Positions 18,586 to 27,250 of a DNA stretch of 64,000 bases are shown piece by piece; positions within the stretch are counted from its first letter, which is position 1, and each line of letters opens with the position of its first letter. The notes below the pieces were generated by a model. That model was not told the DNA's origin and did no database searches. It saw nothing but the letters and a program-made list of their open reading frames with translations. A program made the position numbers and the translations under genes. Location: NCBI GenBank assembly GCA_041170585.1, contig JBEDNN010000059.1, positions 22,994 to 86,993 on the forward strand, read 5' to 3'. This stretch comes from JBDLSY01 sp041170585 (GTDB lineage: Bacteria; Pseudomonadota; Gammaproteobacteria; Burkholderiales; Burkholderiaceae_C).

Positions 18586-19332
18586 ATGACTAATTTAAAA
18601 AGACGTTCTTTTGTGGGTTTTAGCGTAACTATGGCTAGCCTTCTTTTAGCTACATTATTAACCACTAATAGTGTTTTAGCGCAAACTCCGCCTCCAGACG
18701 GTCAATACCGCAAATTAGAAACGCCTGTTGCGACTACATCAGCGGCTAATAAAATTGAAGTGATTGAATTTTTTTGGTTTGGTTGTGGACACTGTAATGC
18801 TTTAGACCCTGCTTTAGAGGCATGGCTGAAAAAAACGCCTGCTGATGTGTCTTTCAAACGCATACATGTCAGTTTTGGTGAACGTACAGATATACATCAA
18901 CGCTTATTTTTGACCTTAGAGGCTTTAGGGTTAAATGCGACACAAAACGCTTCAGTATTTACAGAAATTCATGCTAAAAATAAAAAAATGACTACTCGTG
19001 AAGAGGTGTTAGCATGGGCTCAATCACGTAATTTAGATATGAAAAAATTTACTGCTACGTTTGATGACCGTTTTACAATGGCACGCAAACAAGCGTTTGC
19101 TGCACAATTACAAGCAGCTTACAAAGTAGATGGTGTTCCACATTTTGGCGTTAATGGTCAGTACATTACTTCACCTAGTATTGCAAGAAGCGAATTAGGC
19201 TTTTTTAATACTTTAAATTATTTAATTCAAATCACCCGTAAAAAAAATAACCCAGCAACTGCTGTTACTACGGCAACGACACCAGTTAAACAAGCCATAA
19301 AGAAAACTGAATCAAAAGTTATCTCAAAATAG
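18586..19332 (+). CDS. dsbA: DsbA-type thiol:disulfide oxidoreductase
   Basis: 248 residues with an N-terminal signal peptide (cleavage near SVLAQ, residue 32) and a thioredoxin fold with the active site C67-GHC70 in EFFWFGCGHCNAL. The cis-proline loop is in KVDGVPHFGVNGQY. It would introduce disulfides into periplasmic proteins. The last 30 residues are a Thr/Lys-rich tail not usual in DsbA. Its position after argS and a SPOR gene agrees with betaproteobacterial dsbA. The partner DsbB is not in the window. Confidence 0.9.
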   Translation: MTNLKRRSFVGFSVTMASLLLATLLTTNSVLAQTPPPDGQYRKLETPVATTSAANKIEVIEFFWFGCGHCNALDPALEAWLKKTPADVSFKRIHVSFGERTDIHQRLFLTLEALGLNATQNASVFTEIHAKNKKMTTREEVLAWAQSRNLDMKKFTATFDDRFTMARKQAFAAQLQAAYKVDGVPHFGVNGQYITSPSIARSELGFFNTLNYLIQITRKKNNPATAVTTATTPVKQAIKKTESKVISK

Positions 19333-19334
19333 CA

Positions 19335-19418
19335 ATTATTAATTCGTGATTATTAATTCGTGATTATTAATTCGTGATTATTAATTTGTAATTATTAATT
19401 CGTAATTATTAATTCGTA
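19335..19418. repeat. 14-bp tandem repeat, six copies
   Basis: Six head-to-tail 14-bp units: three exact ATTATTAATTCGTG, then one ATTATTAATTTGTA and two ATTATTAATTCGTA, starting right after the dsbA stop codon. The last unit runs into a truncated family B element. Confidence 0.92.
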
Positions 19419-19489
19419 ATTAGTAAAATCAATAAGATAATATACCACTACCAACATAAATACTGTAAAAGTTAAAAATTAACATTACC
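19419..19489 (+). mobile_element. family B MITE-like element, right-hand fragment (B5)
   Basis: The internal and right-hand part of the family B sequence is recognisable (TTAGTAAAATCAATAAGATA, then ACATAAATACTGTAAAAG, ending AACATTACC). The left end is missing and replaced by the 14-bp tandem repeat. A small insertion, CTACCA, lies in the middle. Confidence 0.75.
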
Positions 19490-19529
19490 GTAAAATCAAC
19501 ATAAACAGTTTATATTTTGCCTAAAATTA

Positions 19530-20063
19530 ATGGTTTTTAAAACACTATCGCGAATCATTTTAATCTGTTTATGTGTGTTTCAACTCGCTTGTTCACCGAC
19601 TTTTAACTGGCGTACCATCCATTTTTCGACTCACGGAGACCACTATAATATTTTATTTCCGGGTGTGCCACTCAATGCTCAAAAATTATTAAAAATAGCC
19701 AATCAACAAGGAGTATTAACCTTAGTCGCCGTCCAAAAAGACACTGCGCAATGGGCGTTAGGGCATATTCCTGCCGCAAATGAATCGGCTGCTCGGGCAA
19801 TTGCTGAATCTTTGTCAGATAGTTTTTCTAGCAAAATTAGTTCAATTGCTTCGCGTAAGGCATTAAAAATACCCAATACATTGGGTTCATTTGAAGTCAA
19901 TTATTCACCTTTTGTTATTGAAAATAAGCCCTACATTGCAATAGCACGTTTTATATGGACAAAAAATGCAGCTTATCAGGTACTGGCAATCGGTCAAACA
20001 GACGATTTACCGCTTGATATAGCTACTGTGTTTGTTTCTAGTTTACAGTTTACTTCGCCTTAA
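19530..20063 (+). CDS. putative lipoprotein of unknown function
   Basis: 177 residues beginning with a lipoprotein signal peptide, ILICLCVFQLAC with the lipobox LAC-S, so the mature protein should be lipid-anchored at Cys21. The body is mixed alpha/beta with no motif I can name. A central segment, SDSFSSKISSIASRKALKIP, is followed by a strand-rich end, YQVLAIGQTDDLPLDIATVF. It sits between the dsbA-like gene and purC on the same strand with about 90 bp to purC. I do not recognise the family. Confidence 0.7.
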   Translation: MVFKTLSRIILICLCVFQLACSPTFNWRTIHFSTHGDHYNILFPGVPLNAQKLLKIANQQGVLTLVAVQKDTAQWALGHIPAANESAARAIAESLSDSFSSKISSIASRKALKIPNTLGSFEVNYSPFVIENKPYIAIARFIWTKNAAYQVLAIGQTDDLPLDIATVFVSSLQFTSP

Positions 20064-20152
20064 TTTTTCACTGCGTTTATTGCATTTATTTAAATAGCTG
20101 TGGGCTACAATATCGGTTTTATAACTTTTTTAAAATACAGGATCTGTACTCT

Positions 20153-21133
20153 ATGACATTAGGCGTAAATACATTTAAACCTGTTGTGACAACAGCACTG
20201 AACCAAATAGGGGAAATCGTAACAGTAGGTTCGCCTATTGCAGGTAAGGTGCGTGATTCTTATACTTTAGGCAATCAATCTTTGTACCGTGCCATTGTTA
20301 CCACCGATAGAATATCTGCATTTGACCGAGTGATTGGTTTAGTGCCGGGTAAAGGGGCTATGCTCAACAGCTTGTCAGCTTGGTGGTTTGAACAATTAAA
20401 CGACATTGTACCCAACCATTTCTTAACGTTACCTCATCCCAATGTAATGTGTGTTCGTCAAGCAAAAACTTTGCCGATTGAAGTCGTTGTACGTGGATAT
20501 ATTACAGGCTCAACGAGTACTTCTTTATGGACTTTATACGAGCAAGGACAACGGCACGCCTACGGCATTACTTTGCCTGAAGGTTTAAAGAAAAATGATA
20601 AACTACTTAAGCCCGTGATTACTCCTACAACAAAAGCTAATTTAGGTGCGCATGATGAACCTATTAGTAGCGATGCTATTGTTAGTAATGGTCTTGTATC
20701 ACTTGAGTTATGGCAACAAATACAAACAACGGCTTTGGCACTATTTACTAAAGGGCAGTTATTAGCCGATGCTGCGGGTTTGATTTTGGTAGATACTAAG
20801 TATGAATTTGGAATAATTGATGGTCAATTGGCTTTGATTGACGAGGTACATACCCCTGATTCTAGCCGCTATTGGAATAAAACGAGCTATCAAGCAAACC
20901 CTAACACGCCATACAGCTACGATAAAGAGCAGCTACGCTTATGGTTGGCTTCTAAAGGCTATCGGGGTGAAGGTAAAATCCCTGTTTTAGATACAGAAAT
21001 CATAAATATTTTGCAAAACAATTATGCTTTTATAGTTGATTCTTTGACTAAACACACTGCCAAACCTGTAGACAGTAGTGTGGCTGCTATTCATGCACAG
21101 GTGCAAGTTTTAAATACGCAATATTCTGGGTAA
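20153..21133 (+). CDS. purC: SAICAR synthase (phosphoribosylaminoimidazole-succinocarboxamide synthase)
   Basis: 326 residues. SAICAR synthetase motifs are clear: GKVRDSYTLG near the start, TTDRISAFDRVIG, LPIEVVVRGYITGSTSTSLW, and LVDTKYEFGIIDGQLALIDE followed by PDSSRYW. It joins aspartate to CAIR in purine synthesis. The length, about 300 residues or more, is that of the long yeast/betaproteobacterial form rather than the 237-residue E. coli form. It precedes purF, so two steps of the same pathway are adjacent. Confidence 0.95.
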   Translation: MTLGVNTFKPVVTTALNQIGEIVTVGSPIAGKVRDSYTLGNQSLYRAIVTTDRISAFDRVIGLVPGKGAMLNSLSAWWFEQLNDIVPNHFLTLPHPNVMCVRQAKTLPIEVVVRGYITGSTSTSLWTLYEQGQRHAYGITLPEGLKKNDKLLKPVITPTTKANLGAHDEPISSDAIVSNGLVSLELWQQIQTTALALFTKGQLLADAAGLILVDTKYEFGIIDGQLALIDEVHTPDSSRYWNKTSYQANPNTPYSYDKEQLRLWLASKGYRGEGKIPVLDTEIINILQNNYAFIVDSLTKHTAKPVDSSVAAIHAQVQVLNTQYSG

Positions 21134-21143
21134 TTAGTAATTA

Positions 21144-21183
21144 TCGTTTTATATTGTTTTATATTGTTTTGTATTGTTTTATA
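21144..21183. repeat. 10-bp tandem repeat (TTGTTTTATA unit)
   Basis: Four head-to-tail 10-bp copies, with one T-to-C and one A-to-G variant, lie between purC and purF. They are followed by about 50 bp of AT-rich DNA before the purF start. Confidence 0.8.
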
Positions 21184-21236
21184 TATTATTCAATATATAC
21201 ACTTTTACTTTCTTATGCCTATTTCAAGATAAAACT

Positions 21237-22802
21237 ATGACTGATTTAAATCATTTAAACTATTTGAACACTATAGACACCTTAGATTCTCCTAAAGACG
21301 AATGTGGCATTATTGGTGTACATTCAACGGGCTATCAAGCCGCTCGTAAAGCTTATTTTGGTTTGTATGCTTTACAACACCGAGGTCAAGAAAGTAGTGG
21401 TATTGCTAGTGCGGGTAACGTATCAGACAATACAGTACATTATCATAAAGCGATGGGTTTGGTTTCACAAATTTATAATGAAAATGTATTGCGTGAATTA
21501 CCAGGTTATATGGCAATAGGCCATAATCGCTACTCGACGACAGGTGATTCAAGCCCCCGTAATGCAGCCCCTCATGTCATTGATACTTTAGATGGTATGT
21601 TGGCAGTTGCCCATAACGGCAATATTACTAATGCTGCTAAATTACGGCAAGACTTACTGATGCGTGGTGTCGGTTTAGTAACTACTACAGATAGCGAGTT
21701 ATTAACTTTGTTATTAGCCATGCCCTTACCAGCGGTTGCAGATAACCCGTCTAATACAAGCACAAGTGATTTAAATAAAGTGGCCCTAGACCCAGTATTA
21801 ACTCGTTTAAAACATTTACAAACAGTGGCTCAAGGTGCTTATAGTTTATTGGTATTAACAAGCAATGCTATTTATGCCACACGTGATGCTTTAGGCTTGC
21901 GTCCTTTATGTTTAGGGGTTTCTACAGATGAACAGGGGCGGGTGATGCACGTAGTTTCAAGTGAATCATGTGCCTTACAGCCTGTAGGGGCTACTTTTGT
22001 ACGTGATATCCAAGCGGGAGAAATTGTACGGATTGATCATTCGGGTGTAACCATATTACAAGCAGGAATAGCTGATAAACCGAAAGCATTGTGTGTCTTT
22101 GAATATGTTTATTTTGCCCGTCCTGATAGCACAATAGAAGCCCGTAGTGTTAATACTGTTAGACAGGAAATGGGGCGAAAATTATGGGAACAAGCCCCTG
22201 TTGAGGCTGATGTAGTGGTGGGTGTGCCAGACTCTGCCGTGCCGTGTGCTTTAGGATTAGCTCAAGCCAGTGGTATTCCTTATGTTGAAGGTTTAACTAA
22301 AAATCGTTATATTGGCCGTACATTTATTCAGCCTGATGATGCTCTACGCAAGTTAGGGGTTAAATTAAAATTTACTGCCTTAGCGGACAATATTGTAGGT
22401 AAACGCATTATTTTGGTAGACGATTCTATCGTACGTGGCAACACTGTTGCCCCGTTAATTGCTTTATTGCGTGAAGCAGGTGCTAAAGAAGTTCATGTGC
22501 GTGTCAGTTCACCGCCGATTAAACACCCTTGTTTTATGGGGGTAGACATGGCAAGCCGTAACGATATGATTGCCAATCGTTTTGAAAATGAGCACGCGAT
22601 TGCCCAGTTTGTTGGTGCAGACAGCTTGGTCTATTTAAATGTTGATACAATGGAAGCTGCAGTGCAGTCGTGTGGTAAAAATAATGCTGGGCCAGTAGGG
22701 CTATGTAATGCTTGTTTTACAGGGCATTATCCTTTAGATTTACCTGCGAAAGATGGTGAATTTGAGGGGTTTACTTCAGGGTGCGAGGCAGTGTTAAAGT
22801 AA
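21237..22802 (+). CDS. purF: amidophosphoribosyltransferase, propeptide/iron-sulfur class
   Basis: 521 residues from the ATG at 21237. The catalytic cysteine (Cys23, in PKDECGIIGV) is preceded by 22 residues that would have to be removed, as in Bacillus PurF; E. coli-type PurF starts Met-Cys. Glutaminase-domain residues follow (LQHRGQESSGIA, VAHNGNITN). The PRPP site is RIILVDDSIVRGNT (390-403). Four cysteines match the B. subtilis 4Fe-4S ligands: Cys286 (KALCVFEYVYFARPDS), Cys432 (KHPCFMG), Cys490 and Cys493 (GLCNACFTGHYP). It makes phosphoribosylamine, the first step of purine synthesis. Confidence 0.96.
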   Translation: MTDLNHLNYLNTIDTLDSPKDECGIIGVHSTGYQAARKAYFGLYALQHRGQESSGIASAGNVSDNTVHYHKAMGLVSQIYNENVLRELPGYMAIGHNRYSTTGDSSPRNAAPHVIDTLDGMLAVAHNGNITNAAKLRQDLLMRGVGLVTTTDSELLTLLLAMPLPAVADNPSNTSTSDLNKVALDPVLTRLKHLQTVAQGAYSLLVLTSNAIYATRDALGLRPLCLGVSTDEQGRVMHVVSSESCALQPVGATFVRDIQAGEIVRIDHSGVTILQAGIADKPKALCVFEYVYFARPDSTIEARSVNTVRQEMGRKLWEQAPVEADVVVGVPDSAVPCALGLAQASGIPYVEGLTKNRYIGRTFIQPDDALRKLGVKLKFTALADNIVGKRIILVDDSIVRGNTVAPLIALLREAGAKEVHVRVSSPPIKHPCFMGVDMASRNDMIANRFENEHAIAQFVGADSLVYLNVDTMEAAVQSCGKNNAGPVGLCNACFTGHYPLDLPAKDGEFEGFTSGCEAVLK

Positions 22803-22848
22803 ACAGTAAAGATTTATCATAGTCATTTGTTATGAATAATCAATACTT

Positions 22849-23922
22849 ATGAATAATCAATACAATTTTTTAAACCATTCATCCGTAAGCAACACACTAG
22901 GTGATGTGCCATTGGCTGAAGTACGCCGTGCAGATGTGACTGAATCTGTTCATTTTGGCTCGGTAGCTGTTACCAATACACGCGGTGATATTGTGTATGC
23001 AGCAGGCAATCCACGGCGATTAACGTTTGCCCGTTCAGCCTTAAAACCATTTTTAGCTGCACCATTTTTTGCAGCTGACGGCATACAAAAATTAGGTTTA
23101 ACTTTGTCTGAAGCGGCTTTACTGTGTGCTAGTCATTCGGGCGAAGCGCGTCATGCACAGGCTGCTAGTCATATTTTGAAAAAAGCAGGAGCTGACACGC
23201 AACAATTGTTATGTGGTTGTCATATTCCATTTAAATTTAGTTGGTTTGATAAATTACCACCAGCCAATGAAAATTGGGGTGTACAACACCACAATTGCAG
23301 TGGAAAGCATGCGGGTTTTATTGCAGCAGCACGCTTAAAGGGTGTCAGTGCCAATGCTTATATTGACCCTCAACACCCCGTACAAGTGGATGCACTTAAA
23401 GCGGTGGCACAGTGTACGGGTATGAATGTAAGTGATATTATTCACGCGGTTGATGGGTGTTCTGCCCCGACTTTTGCAATACCTTTGCATCGTTTAGCAC
23501 AAGGTTTTGCTCGGTTGGGCGTAGGTAATCAGTTAGCAAACGACTCAATACACGATTATCAATATGGTTTAGATGTAGCTTGTCAAGTGATGACAGCACA
23601 CCCTGAAATGATATCAGGTGAAGGCCGTAATGATTTGGCATTGAGTTTAGCCAGTAAAGGTGATTGGGTATGTAAAATTGGTGCTGAAGGTGTGCAAGCG
23701 ATTGCGATTAAAAGCTTAGGGTTAGGCATTGCAATTAAAGTAGCCGATGGCAATATGCGGGCTTTATATCCAGCAACTATTGCGGTATTAAATCAAATGG
23801 GCTTGTTAAATGAAGTGCAGCGACAAGCATTGTCTTCTTGGGCGAAGCCTATTTTGAACAATGCAGTAGGTTTAGCAGTAGGTGATATTATTTCTGTTGT
23901 TCAATTGCGTGAATTTACTTAA
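22849..23922 (+). CDS. asparaginase (AnsA/ReAII-like, PF06089 family)
   Basis: 357 residues. The family signature VESVHFGSVAVTNTRGDIV-like start is followed by RSALKPFLAAPFF, LCASHSGEARH, LCGCH, and HHNCSGKHAGFIAAA, where the cysteine and the Ser-Gly-Lys-His stretch are the conserved active-site region of the thermolabile Rhizobium etli-type asparaginase. It hydrolyses asparagine to aspartate and ammonia. No signal peptide is visible, so it is probably cytoplasmic. A 17-bp tandem duplication places a second copy of the start region just upstream. A family A element overlaps the stop codon. Confidence 0.85.
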   Translation: MNNQYNFLNHSSVSNTLGDVPLAEVRRADVTESVHFGSVAVTNTRGDIVYAAGNPRRLTFARSALKPFLAAPFFAADGIQKLGLTLSEAALLCASHSGEARHAQAASHILKKAGADTQQLLCGCHIPFKFSWFDKLPPANENWGVQHHNCSGKHAGFIAAARLKGVSANAYIDPQHPVQVDALKAVAQCTGMNVSDIIHAVDGCSAPTFAIPLHRLAQGFARLGVGNQLANDSIHDYQYGLDVACQVMTAHPEMISGEGRNDLALSLASKGDWVCKIGAEGVQAIAIKSLGLGIAIKVADGNMRALYPATIAVLNQMGLLNEVQRQALSSWAKPILNNAVGLAVGDIISVVQLREFT

Positions 23923-23928
23923 ATTTAT

Positions 23929-24035
23929 GACATTGCTACTTTAATATGGTTAAAGTATATATTTCTAAAATTTTCTTAGCAAAATAAAGCTTGCGTAAGA
24001 TAAAAAACACAATAACTATTTTTAGTAGCAATACC
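23929..24035 (+). mobile_element. family A MITE-like element (copy A3)
   Basis: 107 bp with ends GACATTGCTACTTTAA and TAGTAGCAATACC. The flanking 8-mer AAATTTAT is exactly duplicated (23921-23928 and 24036-24043). The left duplication begins inside the stop codon of the asparaginase gene (23920-23922). Confidence 0.92.
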
Positions 24036-24055
24036 AAATTTATTATTAATTAATT

Positions 24056-24105
24056 AGCCCTTGAAATTCATTGAGCTGTCTATACTTATCTAGTACAAGG
24101 GCTTA
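24056..24105 (+). promoter_or_regulatory. groESL upstream region: heat-shock promoter-like box and inverted repeat
   Basis: CTTGAAA at 24060-24066 matches the sigma-32 -35 consensus, and CTATACTTA about 14 bp downstream could be a weak -10. Overlapping it is an inverted repeat, AGCCCTTG (24056-24063) and CAAGGGCT (24096-24103), with 32 bp between the arms. It is not a CIRCE element, whose arms are GCACTC-based and 9 bp apart. Promoter assignment is by eye. Confidence 0.45.
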
Positions 24106-24201
24106 TCAACAATTGTAAATTGTTTGTACAAGTACCAGTTAATTAGTTAGTTAATTAACTAATTTTTATTTAAATTATTGTCTTAAATTAGGAGTTTTAA
24201 C

Positions 24202-24489
24202 ATGGCATTACGTCCTTTACATGATCGTTTAATTGTTAAGCGTGTTGACGCTGAAACTAAAACTGCTTCTGGAATTGTTATTCCAGGTAGTGCAGCTGAA
24301 AAACCAGACCAAGGCTTAGTCATTGCTGTGGGTGCTGGCAAACGCGACGATAGCGGAAAAATTATCCCTATGGATGTAAAAGTAGGTGATAAAGTACTAT
24401 TTGGTAAATATGCAGGTCAAAGCGTTAAAGTAGATGGCGATGAAGTCATGGTAATGCGTGAAGACGACATTATGGCTGTTGTTGAGTAA
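24202..24489 (+). CDS. groS: GroES co-chaperonin
   Basis: 95 residues, the full normal length, starting [16 protein letters not shown]. The mobile loop is [21 protein letters not shown], and the end [12 protein letters not shown] is typical. It caps the GroEL cavity. A good Shine-Dalgarno, AGGAG, lies 7 bp before the ATG. It is separated from groL by 130 bp of AT-rich sequence with no terminator, so they should share a transcript. Confidence 0.98.
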   Translation: MALRPLHDRLIVKRVDAETKTASGIVIPGSAAEKPDQGLVIAVGAGKRDDSGKIIPMDVKVGDKVLFGKYAGQSVKVDGDEVMVMREDDIMAVVE

Positions 24490-24595
24490 TTAAAAATACA
24501 ACAATAGTACAGTACAAACAAAAAATATACGGTTAAGTATATGTTTAACCATGTATATTTAACTATATTAGTTATACATATAATAATTTATATAA

Positions 24596-26275
<1,680 letters not shown>

Positions 26276-26314
26276 TTTATGCCGTTTATTTAGCCTTATA
26301 GGCTACATAAAATA

Positions 26315-26352
26315 AAAAATCCCCGCAAGCTGCAAAGTTTGCGGGGATTTTT
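26315..26352 (+). terminator. intrinsic terminator downstream of groL
   Basis: Stem AAAAATCCCCGCAA (26315-26328) pairs with TTTGCGGGGATTTTT (26338-26352) around a 9-base loop. The symmetric A and T runs make it work on both strands, so it can also stop transcripts of the converging XRE gene whose end overlaps this region closely. Confidence 0.95.
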
Positions 26353-26353
26353 A

Positions 26354-26629
26354 TTAACTACAAATAGTTAAATCAGAATTAGGTGGCACTAATAATTTCC
26401 ATACATCTATATTAAGTGCTTTTCCAAGCCGTTCAATATTTGATAAAGAGACATTCCATCGTGCCCGTTCTACTGCTGAAACATAGGTTCTATCAAGTTC
26501 GCACTCTAAAGCTAAAGCTTCTTGAGACCAACCTTTATGCACTCTAGCAACACGAATGTTGTACGCTAGTATGGCACGAATATTATTTTTATCGGGTAGT
26601 TTTTTTGGTAAAGTAGGTTTTGCTGACAT
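26354..26629 (-). CDS. XRE-family helix-turn-helix regulator
   Basis: About 91 residues from the ATG at 26627-26629 (MSAKPTLPKKL); an in-frame start further upstream would add 27 residues of unlikely sequence. The Cro/C1-type HTH runs from about residue 20 to 75: NIRVARVHKGWSQEALALE is helices 1-2, ELDRTYVSAVERARWNVSLS the recognition region, and IERLGKALNIDVWKLL the end. No effector domain is present. It converges on groL and is divergent from a small secreted protein gene with 122 bp between, so it may control that gene or itself. Confidence 0.85.
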   Translation of the reverse strand: MSAKPTLPKKLPDKNNIRAILAYNIRVARVHKGWSQEALALECELDRTYVSAVERARWNVSLSNIERLGKALNIDVWKLLVPPNSDLTICS

Positions 26630-26751
26630 GCAGCAATTTTTATTTAATGTATAATTTACATCAACGGAGTTTGCTTCACATATTAAAAAATAGCTAACTT
26701 TGTTAAGCATATAAGCTGAGTGCTTTTTCAGCTAAAAATTTAGGAATTTTT

Positions 26752-26919
26752 ATGAAACGTATTTCTTTTTTAATCTCAATGATGATAATTTCTACATCCG
26801 TTTTGGCAGACGTTTACTACGTTGACCCATACACTAGAAAAAATGGTACTTATGTAGAAGGGCACTATAAAACAACACCTGATGACTCTATTTACAATAA
26901 TTTATCTTATCGTTATTAA
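26752..26919 (+). CDS. small secreted protein (55 residues)
   Basis: I translated this from the sequence: ATG at 26752, stop TAA at 26917-26919. An N-terminal signal peptide (MKRISFLISMMIISTSVLAD) with an AxA-like site is followed by a 35-residue mature part containing RKNGTYVEGHYKTTPDDS and a tyrosine-rich end (IYNNLSYRY). The pattern RK(D/N)GTYV..H..T.PD...NN resembles a widespread group of short periplasmic proteins of unknown function. A weak AGGAAT precedes the ATG. It is divergent from the XRE gene. Confidence 0.7.
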   Translation: MKRISFLISMMIISTSVLADVYYVDPYTRKNGTYVEGHYKTTPDDSIYNNLSYRY

Positions 26920-27250
26920 ATAAAAAATTAGGTAATGTTCAAATAGCATTGAAGTAATTAATTTAACAGACTCTCTTCAAAATATTATTTATACAAAAAA
27001 TCTTTAGTTTTAAAAGAGATTTGTTAAATAACAGTTGGAATCAGGATTTCTAAAATTAAAGGATAAATAAGATTTATAAGATTTAAAAAAAAACTTTAAA
27101 AACTTTAAAAATTTTAAAATCTTTAAAATCTTTAAATCCTGAAAACCTTGATTCAGACTTTTAGTTTTAAAGTTTAAGAAACGTATTTTTAATAATTTTG
27201 AAAGAGGTCTATTCTATGTATAAATTTGGTGATATTAAACTTTAACCCCC
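26920..27250. other. 331-bp spacer with repeat fragments
   Basis: No gene found. It contains the left half of a family B element (26931 to about 26975). A 12-bp direct repeat TTTAGTTTTAAA (27003-27014 and 27160-27171) encloses a block with inverted arms GAATCAGGATTT (27038-27049) and AAATCCTG plus GATTC (27134-27154), and CTTTAAAA-type tandem repeats in between. A nine-codon open frame near 27215 is not credible. Confidence 0.7.
26931..26975 (+). mobile_element. family B MITE-like element, left-hand fragment (B6)
   Basis: GGTAATGTTCAAATAGCA and the following bases match the left end of copies B2 and B4. The similarity fades after about 40 bp and no right end is present nearby. Confidence 0.65.

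Noticed and set aside
24056..24105. CIRCE element for HrcA upstream of groES
   Set aside because: The arms are AGCCCTTG/CAAGGGCT with 32 bp between; CIRCE needs TTAGCACTC-N9-GAGTGCTAA.
26931..27180. A transposase gene or full insertion sequence near the family B fragment
   Set aside because: There is no open frame of useful length in the spacer in any frame; only element fragments are present.
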